Assembly: GCA_964479435.1 (NCBI GenBank) | Contig: CAYZME010000070.1 | Coordinates: 1-9,135 of the forward strand | DNA length: 9,135 bases | Direction of reading: 5' to 3' | Source: JAAYKS01 sp964479435 | Lineage (GTDB): Bacteria > Bacillota > Clostridia > Saccharofermentanales > UBA5734 | Shown here: positions 1 to 5,434 of the stretch, one piece after another | Numbering within the stretch: position 1 is the stretch's first letter | How the letters are laid out: each line of letters starts with the position of its first letter | Position numbers and translations under genes: made by a program | Notes under the pieces: generated by a model | Database searches by the model: none | The model's input: the letters and a program-made list of their open reading frames with translations, nothing else | What the model was told of the DNA's origin: nothing

Positions 1-102
1 CTCCGTCCGCAAAGCGGTCAGCAACGCACAGGCGCCGGGATGCGCCGCCAGAGGTGCGATTTGATTTAATGGTTGTATGTTTGGTTGCTCTGTTTTTGCC
101 AT
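1..102 (-). CDS. N-terminal fragment of an unidentified protein
   Basis: The minus strand is open from an ATG (plus-strand CAT at 100-102) to the window edge, giving 34 codons without a stop. The fragment begins MAKTEQPNIQPLNQIAPL and continues with an Ala/Leu-rich stretch (AAHPGACALLTALRTE). An AGGGAAGG-like Shine-Dalgarno sequence lies about five bases upstream of the ATG, which is the main support for a real start. There is no signal peptide and no recognisable motif, so I cannot assign a family. It is divergent from the acyltransferase gene, and the 224 bp between them hold several inverted repeats that could control both. The rest of the gene lies outside the window. Confidence 0.55.
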   Translation of the reverse strand, partial: MAKTEQPNIQPLNQIAPLAAHPGACALLTALRTE

Positions 103-155
103 ACAAACCTTCCCTAACCCTCGCAAATAAACCCAGCGTACCACATCCGTTTCCG

Positions 156-186
156 CGCTCGGTGGCTCGTCGGCGAGCCCCGAGCG
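156..186. repeat. Strong GC-rich hairpin in the divergent region
   Basis: Positions 156-169 and 174-186 form a stem of 13 base pairs with one bulged T at 163 and a four-base TCGG loop at 170-173 (arms CGCTCGG-t-GGCTCG and CGAGCC-CCGAGCG). No T-run follows it on either strand, so it does not look like an ordinary intrinsic terminator. If the minus-strand gene starting at 102 is transcribed from further right, this hairpin would sit in its 5' leader. Confidence 0.6.
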
Positions 187-196
187 GACAATCCAC

Positions 197-216
197 ACAA
201 AACGACCTGGTTTTGT
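197..216. promoter_or_regulatory. Inverted repeat ACAAAAC-N6-GTTTTGT, operator-like
   Basis: The arms ACAAAAC (197-203) and GTTTTGT (210-216) are perfect reverse complements separated by six bases. The site lies between two divergent genes and about 33 bp upstream of the -10 element proposed at 249-257, a position suited to a dimeric DNA-binding protein. The cognate regulator is unknown. The symmetry is directly seen; operator function is inferred. Confidence 0.4.
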
Positions 217-248
217 AGCATCTGTTGCGCATATTGCCCGGATTTACA

Positions 249-257
249 TGCTATGAT
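249..257 (+). promoter_or_regulatory. Candidate extended -10 promoter element
   Basis: TGCTATGAT matches the extended -10 pattern TGnTATAAT with one mismatch. No good -35 hexamer is seen at the usual distance, which is tolerated in extended -10 promoters. Transcription would begin near 264, leaving a leader of about 63 bases before the TTG start at 327. This argues against translation beginning at the TTG at 225, which would be upstream of the transcript. Confidence 0.4.
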
Positions 258-275
258 TCCACTATCTCATTTTTT

Positions 276-316
276 GCCGCCCTTTTGGCGGCCGGGCCCG
301 TGCCGTGCGCCCGGCC
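276..316 (+). other. Two adjacent leader hairpins next to the RBS
   Basis: GCCGCC (276-281) pairs with GGCGGC (287-292) across the loop CTTTT. GGCCGGGC (290-297) pairs with GCCCGGCC (309-316) across an 11-base loop. The two stems share bases 290-292, so they compete at their junction. The second stem ends directly before the AGGTG ribosome-binding sequence at 317-321. Such pairing in the leader could modulate ribosome access to the acyltransferase start; the pairing is seen, the role is inferred. Confidence 0.45.
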
Positions 317-321
317 AGGTG
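317..321 (+). promoter_or_regulatory. RBS AGGTG deciding a TTG start at 327
   Basis: AGGTG is followed by five bases and then TTG at 327, an acceptable Shine-Dalgarno spacing. No comparable sequence precedes the upstream in-frame TTG at 225. This is the basis for choosing the 327 start of the acyltransferase. Confidence 0.5.
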
Positions 322-326
322 AACGA

Positions 327-1607
327 TTGGCAAAACAACCGTTACAATCCCAGATAAAGGGGCGATCCGCGCCCACCCGACGCACCCTGGTGCGTCGGCG
401 TCACGCTGTGCTTTTTTGCGCTTTGCGCCCGCTGTTCCGTGTCATTTTGTGGTTCAAATACGGGTATCGCGGCCTGCGTTTTGAGCAGGAGCGCCGCGGG
501 CAGCCCTACCTGATTCTCGCCAACCACAACGGGGCGATCGATCCGTTTCTGGTGGCCGTCAGCTTCCGGCAACCGATCTATTTTGTCGCCAGCGACCACA
601 TCTTCCGCCTGGGCGCGATCAGTCAAATCATCCGCTACTTGGTCGCCCCCATCCCCATCGTCAAATCCACGGTTGACACGCGTTCCATCCGCGACATCCT
701 GACGGTTTTGCGCGAAGGCGGCTCGGTTGGGCTTTTCCCCTCCGGCAACCGCTCCTTTACCGGCACAGAATTGCCCATCCCGGCGTCCACTGCCAAACTG
801 GTCAAGCACGCCCGGGTGCCAGTCGTCCTGTACCGCTTCGATCGCGGCTATCTCGCCACGCCGCGTTGGGCGCGCCACAGCCGCCGCGGGCGCGTGACGG
901 GCCGGGTCGAGCGGGTTCTGGAGCCCGGGGAAATCGCGGAGATGACGCCGACGGCCATCCACGACCTACTGGTTGACACGCTGCGCGGCGATCCGCTTGT
1001 CGCGGACGACCGCGCGATCCGCTTTCGCGGCCGCCGTTTGGCCGAATACCTCGAACGGGTTCTGTCGGTGTGCCCCGCATGCCTCGGCCTGGACACCTTG
1101 CGCTCACGCGCCGACCTGCTGACCTGCCCGTGCGGCTATACCGTGCGCTATTTGCCCAACGGCAGCCTGGAACGCCTCGCGGCCGGATCGGTCCGCGACG
1201 GGCACCGCTTGCCCGATTTACCCGATGTCGACCACTTTGATCGCTTTCAACAGCAGCACCTCGCGGGTCTGGCGCACGACGCGCAGGGGCGGCAGCGCCA
1301 TTTGCACGCGCCTTATTTTGCCGACGACGGGCAAACGCTGGTGCGCGCGGAACGGGCCGCCCGCACCGTGGATCAACAGCAAGGCGCGCTCTCGCTTTAC
1401 GCGGACCGGCTGGTATTTGCCACGGCGGGACAAACGCGTGTCTTTGGGCTCGACCAGTTGGGGGATGTGCTGGTCCACGGCCCGCAAACCCTGCAGTTCC
1501 ACAATCGGGCGGAAGATACGGTCTACGAGATCCGTTCCGGGCACCCGCGCTCGGCCTATAAGTATGTACTGATGATCGCGGCGCTGCGTGCCGCAACGCG
1601 TCTTTGA
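327..1607 (+). CDS. PlsC-like acyltransferase with zinc-ribbon and C-terminal domain
   Basis: A 426-residue protein if started at TTG 327; GTG 408 is an alternative nearer the usual domain boundary, with a weaker RBS. Numbering from 327, the signature NHNGAIDP (residues 66-73) holds the HX4D catalytic pair His67/Asp72 of glycerolphosphate acyltransferases. GLFPSGNRS (135-143) corresponds to the acyl-acceptor-binding FPEGxRS motif, with Ser replacing Glu. Residues 249-269 carry CPAC and CPCG, a four-cysteine zinc-ribbon-like pattern. Residues about 355-426 form an apparently beta-rich segment ending in KYVLMIAALRAA, perhaps PH/GRAM-like. Family enzymes transfer acyl chains to lysophospholipids at the membrane; the native substrate here is unknown. 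The usual PlsC length is about 240 residues, so the C-terminal half is an addition. The gltS-like gene begins 26 bp downstream on the same strand. Confidence 0.8.
   Translation: MAKQPLQSQIKGRSAPTRRTLVRRRHAVLFCALRPLFRVILWFKYGYRGLRFEQERRGQPYLILANHNGAIDPFLVAVSFRQPIYFVASDHIFRLGAISQIIRYLVAPIPIVKSTVDTRSIRDILTVLREGGSVGLFPSGNRSFTGTELPIPASTAKLVKHARVPVVLYRFDRGYLATPRWARHSRRGRVTGRVERVLEPGEIAEMTPTAIHDLLVDTLRGDPLVADDRAIRFRGRRLAEYLERVLSVCPACLGLDTLRSRADLLTCPCGYTVRYLPNGSLERLAAGSVRDGHRLPDLPDVDHFDRFQQQHLAGLAHDAQGRQRHLHAPYFADDGQTLVRAERAARTVDQQQGALSLYADRLVFATAGQTRVFGLDQLGDVLVHGPQTLQFHNRAEDTVYEIRSGHPRSAYKYVLMIAALRAATRL
377..398. repeat. 22-bp near-perfect palindrome inside a coding region
   Basis: CCGACGCACC (377-386) and GGTGCGTCGG (389-398) are perfect reverse complements around a CT centre. 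It falls in the Arg-rich N-terminal linker of the acyltransferase, before the conserved domain. In RNA it would give a nine-pair stem with a four-base loop. A T6 run at 412-417 is 13 bases further on, too far for a standard terminator. Confidence 0.6.
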
Positions 1608-1614
1608 AGACGCG
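1597..1614 (+). other. Hairpin spanning the acyltransferase stop codon
   Basis: CGCGTCT (1597-1603) pairs with AGACGCG (1608-1614), leaving a TTGA loop that contains part of the TGA stop at 1605-1607. It lies seven bases before the AGGAGG of the next gene. No T-run follows, so it is more likely an intercistronic structure than a terminator. It could also be chance in GC-rich DNA. Confidence 0.35.
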
Positions 1615-1633
1615 CCGATGAGGAGGTAACGCC

Positions 1634-3052
1634 ATGGATTTTTCCGCCGCGAATCAAGCTTTATGGGGCGGTGTCCTGCAAAGCGGCATCCTGGGCATTT
1701 TGCTGCTGGTGGGCAACATCTTGCGGCGCAAGATTCCGCTGCTGCAAAAATCTTTGCTGCCGACGGCGGTCATCGGCGGCTTTGTCGGCTTGCTGCTCCG
1801 CCAGTTTGGCTGGCTGCCTTTGCAAAACACCTTCCTCGAGAGCGTCAATTACCATATGATCGCGGTCGGCTTTATCGCGTTGGGGCTGCGCATCCCCCGG
1901 CGTGACAAAGAACATCTCAAAAGCTCCGCCGCCCGCGACGGGACTAAAACCGGCTTGTTCATCGTCTCCAATTATCTGATTCAGGGTGTGCTCGGCCTGG
2001 TGATCATGATCCTGCTGGCCGCCACGGTGATGCCCGGCCTGTTCCGCGCCGGCGGTTTGTTGTTGCCGATGGGGTACGGGCAGGGGCCGGGGCAGGCCAA
2101 CAACATCGGCACCCTGTATGAGACGCAATATGGCTTTGCGGGCGGCACCACCTTCGGTCTGGCCATCGCGACCATGGGTTTTTTGTTTGCCTCGATCGGC
2201 GGGATCATCTACCTCAACTGGCTGGTTCGCCGCGGCGAATTCCGGCCAGTGGCCGCCACGCCGCAACTGGACCCGTCCGCCGAACCGGTCGCCGACGCGG
2301 GGGAGATCCCGCTGGTCGAAGCGGTCGACAAATTTTCGATTCAAATCTCCCTGGTACTGGGTGTCTATCTTTTGACATTTTTGTTTTCCTGGGGCGTTGT
2401 GCGCTTGTTGGATGCTTTGAATTTGGCCGAAATCAAAAAGACCATCGCGCCGTTGATCTGGGGTTTCAATTTTCTCATCGGCTCCTCGCTGGCGCTGGGG
2501 CTGCGGGGGGTATTCGCGCGCCTGCGCAAAACCGGCATCATGACGCGCCAGTACCCCAACAATTACTTGCTCAACCGAATCTCCGGCTTTGCTTTTGACA
2601 TGATGATCGTCGCCTCGATCTGCGCGATCGACATCGGCGATTTGGCCGACCTGTGGCTGCCATTCTCGCTGCTGTGCATCCTGGGGGGCATCGTGACGAT
2701 GTGGTATTGTCGCTTCGTGGCCAACCGCATCTATCCGGATTACCCCGTCGAAGGGATGTTATCGATGTACGGCATGATGACCGGAACGGTCAGCACCGGT
2801 ATTTTGTTGTTGCGCGAGGTGGATCCCTCCTTCAAGACCCCGGCCGCCAACAACCTGGTCATCGGCAGTTCGGTCGCGATTCTGATCGCGCTGCCCGTTT
2901 TGATTATGGTCGGACTGGCGCCACAATCCACCTCCATGTTGTGGCTCACACTGGCTCTGGCCGCCGGGTATGCCATCCTCCTCAACGTGCTGATCCTGCG
3001 TAAGACGGGGCGCCGCCATCTGAAGAAAAAGTCGCCGGTTGACAAATCCTGA
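1634..3052 (+). CDS. GltS-type sodium-coupled glutamate symporter family protein
   Basis: A 472-residue integral membrane protein with about ten to eleven hydrophobic segments, resembling the sodium:glutamate symporter (ESS) family. It shows the two-repeat plan of that family: a glycine-rich hairpin GYGQGPGQANN (147-157) followed by YGFAGGTTFGLAIATMGF (166-183) and a GG turn at 189-190; the second copy is YGMMTGTVSTG (379-389) followed by PAANNLVIGSS (403-413). A charged, Pro-rich cytoplasmic loop (200-232) divides the halves, and the tail is basic (RRHLKKK). E. coli GltS has about 401 residues and GGHGTGAAW in the first hairpin, so this is a distant relative and glutamate specificity is uncertain. 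The start is firm: AGGAGG at 1621-1626, seven bases before ATG. Probably co-transcribed with the acyltransferase, 26 bp upstream. Confidence 0.75.
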   Translation: MDFSAANQALWGGVLQSGILGILLLVGNILRRKIPLLQKSLLPTAVIGGFVGLLLRQFGWLPLQNTFLESVNYHMIAVGFIALGLRIPRRDKEHLKSSAARDGTKTGLFIVSNYLIQGVLGLVIMILLAATVMPGLFRAGGLLLPMGYGQGPGQANNIGTLYETQYGFAGGTTFGLAIATMGFLFASIGGIIYLNWLVRRGEFRPVAATPQLDPSAEPVADAGEIPLVEAVDKFSIQISLVLGVYLLTFLFSWGVVRLLDALNLAEIKKTIAPLIWGFNFLIGSSLALGLRGVFARLRKTGIMTRQYPNNYLLNRISGFAFDMMIVASICAIDIGDLADLWLPFSLLCILGGIVTMWYCRFVANRIYPDYPVEGMLSMYGMMTGTVSTGILLLREVDPSFKTPAANNLVIGSSVAILIALPVLIMVGLAPQSTSMLWLTLALAAGYAILLNVLILRKTGRRHLKKKSPVDKS

Positions 3053-3072
3053 CGTGCGTGTGACCCCGGGCG

Positions 3073-3087
3073 GGGGCGCAGCGCCCC
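3073..3087. terminator. GC hairpin between convergent genes
   Basis: GGGGCG (3073-3078) pairs with CGCCCC (3082-3087) across a CAG loop. It sits in the 38-bp gap between the gltS-like gene and the oppositely oriented antiporter gene, the place expected for a shared terminator. Neither strand has a T-run after the stem, so factor-independent termination is doubtful. Confidence 0.35.
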
Positions 3088-3090
3088 GAT

Positions 3091-4347
3091 TCAGGGCAGA
3101 TCCGGGTCATCGGGTATTTCCGGGGCGGTTGTCCGCGACCGCAGCTGATCTTTTTTGATGGCGCCGGTACGCACCAAAGCGATCTTCGCGCTGGCCGGCC
3201 CGATCAGCTCATACAGAACCGAGGAGGACAAGATGATGCTCAACAGCATCTTGCCCAAATCGTCGGACAGCATTCTTCTGCCCAGAAACGCCAACCCGAT
3301 CGCGACGCCGGCCTGCGGTACCAACGCCATACCCAGATAGTTGCGGATCTTTCTGGATGTCCCGGCCCAAGCGCAACCGATATAGGCGCCGACGTATTTG
3401 CCGGCGATGCGGATCAGGAAATAGCAGACCCCGATGACCCCCAGACCGGCGAACGAGCGGATATCTAGGTTCATCCCGGAGACGATAAAGAAAATGGAAA
3501 GAATCGGCGGGGTAAACCGCTCCACCTGGCGATAGAGGTCGTTGTCCCGGGTCCGGTTGATATAGACCATGCCAAAGAGCATACAGGCCAGCAGCGGGGA
3601 GATATCCACAGCGGCACAAAGGCCCGCGATACCCAGCAAAAGCGCGATGGTCAGAATCAGGCGATTGTCTTCGCTGCGGTTGGGTGTCATCAGTTTGCTC
3701 AACAAGATCCCGCTGAGCGCGCCGATGACCAACGCGAGGATATTGTAGGCGATGGGCAGCAGCAAAGCGGAGATCGGCAGACCGGTTTTGAGATCCGCGT
3801 TGACCACCGCGGCGGCGATGCTGAACACCAGCAGACAGACCGCATCGTCGAGAGCGATGACCTGCAACAGGATGTTGACAAATTTGCCGCGCGCGTGGTA
3901 TTGCCGAATGGTAGCCATGGTGCTGGCTGGTGCGGTCGCGGTCGCGATCGCCCCCAACAGCAAACAGAAATCCCAGTCGAGTGAAAAAAGATACCGCAGT
4001 CCCAACGTGACGAAGATGCCGGCCAGTAACGATTCCAGCAACGTGATGACGATGATGCCCATCCCGGTCTTGAGAAAAATTTCTTTTTTGAAAAAGCGGC
4101 CGACACTAAAAGCGATGAATGCCAGCGCGATATCACTGACAAACCCCATCCCGTCGACGATGTCGTGGGGGATGAGGTTGGTCACATAGGGGCCGATGAG
4201 CACCCCCGCCAGAATATAGCCGGTGACATTCGGGAGCTTGGCCAGTTTGGTCAGGCGCGTCAAGAGGAAGCCGACCAGAAGAATGATCGACAACGACAGC
4301 AGGATCACCGTTATCTCGCTTACGCCATTTTGGATCAGAATTTGCAT
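3091..4347 (-). CDS. CPA2-family Na+/H+ antiporter (NapA/KefB-like)
   Basis: A 418-residue polytopic membrane protein with the monovalent cation:proton antiporter-2 core. LPNVTGYILAGVLIGP (38-53) is the conserved N-terminal helix signature. ATATAPAST (135-143) is the unwound helix-4 motif, and ALDDAVCLL (165-173) carries the paired ion-binding aspartates Asp167/Asp168. Lys317 in RIAGKYVG (313-320) matches the lysine that pairs with the second aspartate in NapA. GMALVPQAGVAIGLAF (339-354) is the late-helix signature. The Asp-Asp pair plus lysine favours electrogenic Na+/H+ exchange over a KefB/C-type K+ efflux system. There is no RCK/TrkA-N regulatory domain; the protein ends in a short acidic tail. 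ATG follows AAGGAAGGACGAC. It is divergent from the LysR gene and convergent with the gltS-like carrier, whose coupling ion it might extrude. Confidence 0.87.
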   Translation of the reverse strand: MQILIQNGVSEITVILLSLSIILLVGFLLTRLTKLAKLPNVTGYILAGVLIGPYVTNLIPHDIVDGMGFVSDIALAFIAFSVGRFFKKEIFLKTGMGIIVITLLESLLAGIFVTLGLRYLFSLDWDFCLLLGAIATATAPASTMATIRQYHARGKFVNILLQVIALDDAVCLLVFSIAAAVVNADLKTGLPISALLLPIAYNILALVIGALSGILLSKLMTPNRSEDNRLILTIALLLGIAGLCAAVDISPLLACMLFGMVYINRTRDNDLYRQVERFTPPILSIFFIVSGMNLDIRSFAGLGVIGVCYFLIRIAGKYVGAYIGCAWAGTSRKIRNYLGMALVPQAGVAIGLAFLGRRMLSDDLGKMLLSIILSSSVLYELIGPASAKIALVRTGAIKKDQLRSRTTAPEIPDDPDLP

Positions 4348-4421
4348 GTCGTCCTTCCTTGCATGACCGCGTAGATCACGCCGTCCGCTTTTGTTGTTCC
4401 CCGGATGGGTGTCGTGATATC

Positions 4422-4449
4422 ATTGTACTCGAAACGCTCATAAAGTAAA
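4422..4449 (-). promoter_or_regulatory. Candidate antiporter promoter overlapping a LysR box
   Basis: On the minus strand TTTACT (4449 to 4444) and TACAAT (4427 to 4422) are separated by 16 bp, matching the -35 and -10 consensus at four and five of six positions. Transcription would start near 4415, leaving about 67 leader bases. The -35 lies wholly inside the symmetric site at 4440-4454, so a protein bound there would compete with or contact RNA polymerase. Confidence 0.4.
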
Positions 4450-4457
4450 TTTATAAG
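4429..4457 (+). promoter_or_regulatory. Candidate promoter for the LysR-type gene
   Basis: TCGAAA (4429-4434) and TATAAG (4452-4457) are 17 bp apart and match consensus at four and five of six positions. GATAAT at 4470-4475 is an alternative -10 without a good -35. TTCACA/TATAAA (4461-4466, 4483-4488) matches consensus better, but its start point would fall within or past the RBS, so I prefer the upstream one. It overlaps the antiporter promoter on the other strand. Confidence 0.3.
4440..4454. promoter_or_regulatory. LysR-type box 1, ATAA-N7-TTAT
   Basis: ATAAAGTAAATTTAT is a perfect dyad (ATAAA-N5-TTTAT) and fits the LysR-type T-N11-A rule (T4441, A4453). The ATAA-N7-TTAT form is the one described for the LysR-type regulator CcpC in Bacillus. 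It overlaps the proposed promoters of both divergent genes. Binding by the adjacent LysR-type protein is inferred from position. Confidence 0.55.
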
Positions 4458-4470
4458 AATTTCACAAGAG

Positions 4471-4485
4471 ATAATCGATTTTTAT
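4471..4485. promoter_or_regulatory. LysR-type box 2, ATAA-N7-TTAT
   Basis: ATAATCGATTTTTAT repeats the ATAA-N7-TTAT pattern and the T-N11-A rule (T4472, A4484). It starts 31 bp after box 1, close to three helical turns, so both face the same side of DNA. It ends five bases before the RBS at 4490, a location suited to autorepression of the LysR-type gene. Confidence 0.55.
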
Positions 4486-4489
4486 AAAC

Positions 4490-4497
4490 GAGGTGGG
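4490..4497 (+). promoter_or_regulatory. RBS GAGGTGGG deciding the ATG start at 4502
   Basis: GAGGTGGG is followed by AAAA and then ATG at 4502. The in-frame GTG at 4493 lies inside this purine run and has no Shine-Dalgarno sequence of its own, so ATG 4502 is the start. Confidence 0.75.
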
Positions 4498-4501
4498 AAA
4501 A

Positions 4502-5404
4502 ATGGTGGATACCAAGCTGCACACGCTGCTCGCGGTCTGTGAATGGGGGAGCTTTACCCGGGCGGCAGAACAATTGTCGCTGACGCAGCCGGCGGTCACG
4601 CAACACATCAAGCAACTGGAAAAAGAATTGGGAGCCAAGGTTTTCAACCGGCTCGGCAAAGAAATCAGGCCGACAAGTGAGGGAGAAATTGTGATTCAAT
4701 ACGCGCGGCGGGACATCGCGTTGTACCAGCGGATGCTGCAGGACATCCGCAATGAAAAACGCCAGATCAAAAAACTCACGGTCGGCGTGACCCATACCGC
4801 GGAAAGCAACGCGGTGGCGGAAGTCCTCGGCATCTACTGCGCCAAAAACACCGGTACAAACATAACAATTATTTCAGATTCAATTAAAAATCTTTATGAA
4901 ATGTTGAAAAATTTCGAAATTGACCTCGCTGTCGTGGAAGGCCAAGTCCAGGACGACAGCATCCATTCGCTCCTGCTCGACACGGATTCATTGGTGCTGG
5001 TCGTGTCCAACAACCACCCGCTGGCCCATAAAAGCATGATTACCATCCAGGAGTTAAAGAAAGAAAAGCTGATCTTGCGCCGCCCCTCATCCGGGACCCG
5101 CAACTTGTTCACGGCTCATCTGGAAAGCCACAACATGTCGCTGGACGACTTTGACGTGATTTTGGAAGTGGACAACACCGCGACCATCAAAGACTTGATC
5201 CGGCGCGACATCGGCGTCTCGATCCTGGCGCGCAGCGTTTGCCTGGACGAATTGAAAAAAGGCAAGATCAAAGTGCTGGCCATCGAGAACCTCAGCATGA
5301 TCCGGGAGATCAACATTCTCTACCATCGCGACTTCAAACACTTTGACATCCTCGACAACATCGTCAAGGAGTACCATAAGACCGTAAAATATTACGCAAC
5401 CTGA
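4502..5404 (+). CDS. LysR-type transcriptional regulator
   Basis: A 300-residue protein of typical LysR length. The N-terminal winged helix-turn-helix covers residues 4-62, with the signature FTRAAEQLSLTQPAVTQHIK (18-37) and NRLGKEIRPTSEG (49-61). A linker helix (about 63-90) leads to the periplasmic-binding-like effector domain, which begins LTVGVTHTAESN (92-103), contains DLAVVEG (141-147) and RPSSGTR (194-200), and ends near 290. Family members bind T-N11-A dyads as tetramers and respond to a small effector; the effector is unknown. Two such dyads lie directly upstream, so control of itself and of the divergent antiporter gene is the simplest reading. Codons for residues about 120-140 are strikingly A+T-rich compared with flanking sequence, but the frame and family alignment are intact. 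Confidence 0.93.
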   Translation: MVDTKLHTLLAVCEWGSFTRAAEQLSLTQPAVTQHIKQLEKELGAKVFNRLGKEIRPTSEGEIVIQYARRDIALYQRMLQDIRNEKRQIKKLTVGVTHTAESNAVAEVLGIYCAKNTGTNITIISDSIKNLYEMLKNFEIDLAVVEGQVQDDSIHSLLLDTDSLVLVVSNNHPLAHKSMITIQELKKEKLILRRPSSGTRNLFTAHLESHNMSLDDFDVILEVDNTATIKDLIRRDIGVSILARSVCLDELKKGKIKVLAIENLSMIREINILYHRDFKHFDILDNIVKEYHKTVKYYAT

Positions 5405-5434
5405 CAAGCGGCTTTATCTGTATCAGCCTTTGTC
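5403..5434. terminator. Imperfect hairpin covering two convergent stop codons
   Basis: GACAA (5403-5407) can pair with TTGTC (5430-5434), and GGCT (5410-5413) with AGCC (5425-5428), with a small internal mismatch and an 11-base loop. It spans the ends of the LysR and GH4 genes, which are only 18 bp apart. There is no clean T-run. A competing stem TGTCGG/CCGACA (5431-5436 with 5443-5448) lies next to it. Terminator function is tentative. Confidence 0.3.

Noticed and set aside
225..326. Upstream TTG start for the acyltransferase
   Set aside because: No RBS, and the segment contains an extended -10 and two leader stems; AGGTG-TTG at 327 is preferred, though GTG 408 remains possible.
377..417. 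Palindrome plus T6 as an intrinsic terminator or attenuator
   Set aside because: The T-run begins 13 bases after the stem and both lie within the open coding frame.
802..1635. Open frame of 277 codons antisense to the acyltransferase
   Set aside because: Arg/Pro/Ala-rich low-complexity translation without motifs, in the shadow of a supported gene.
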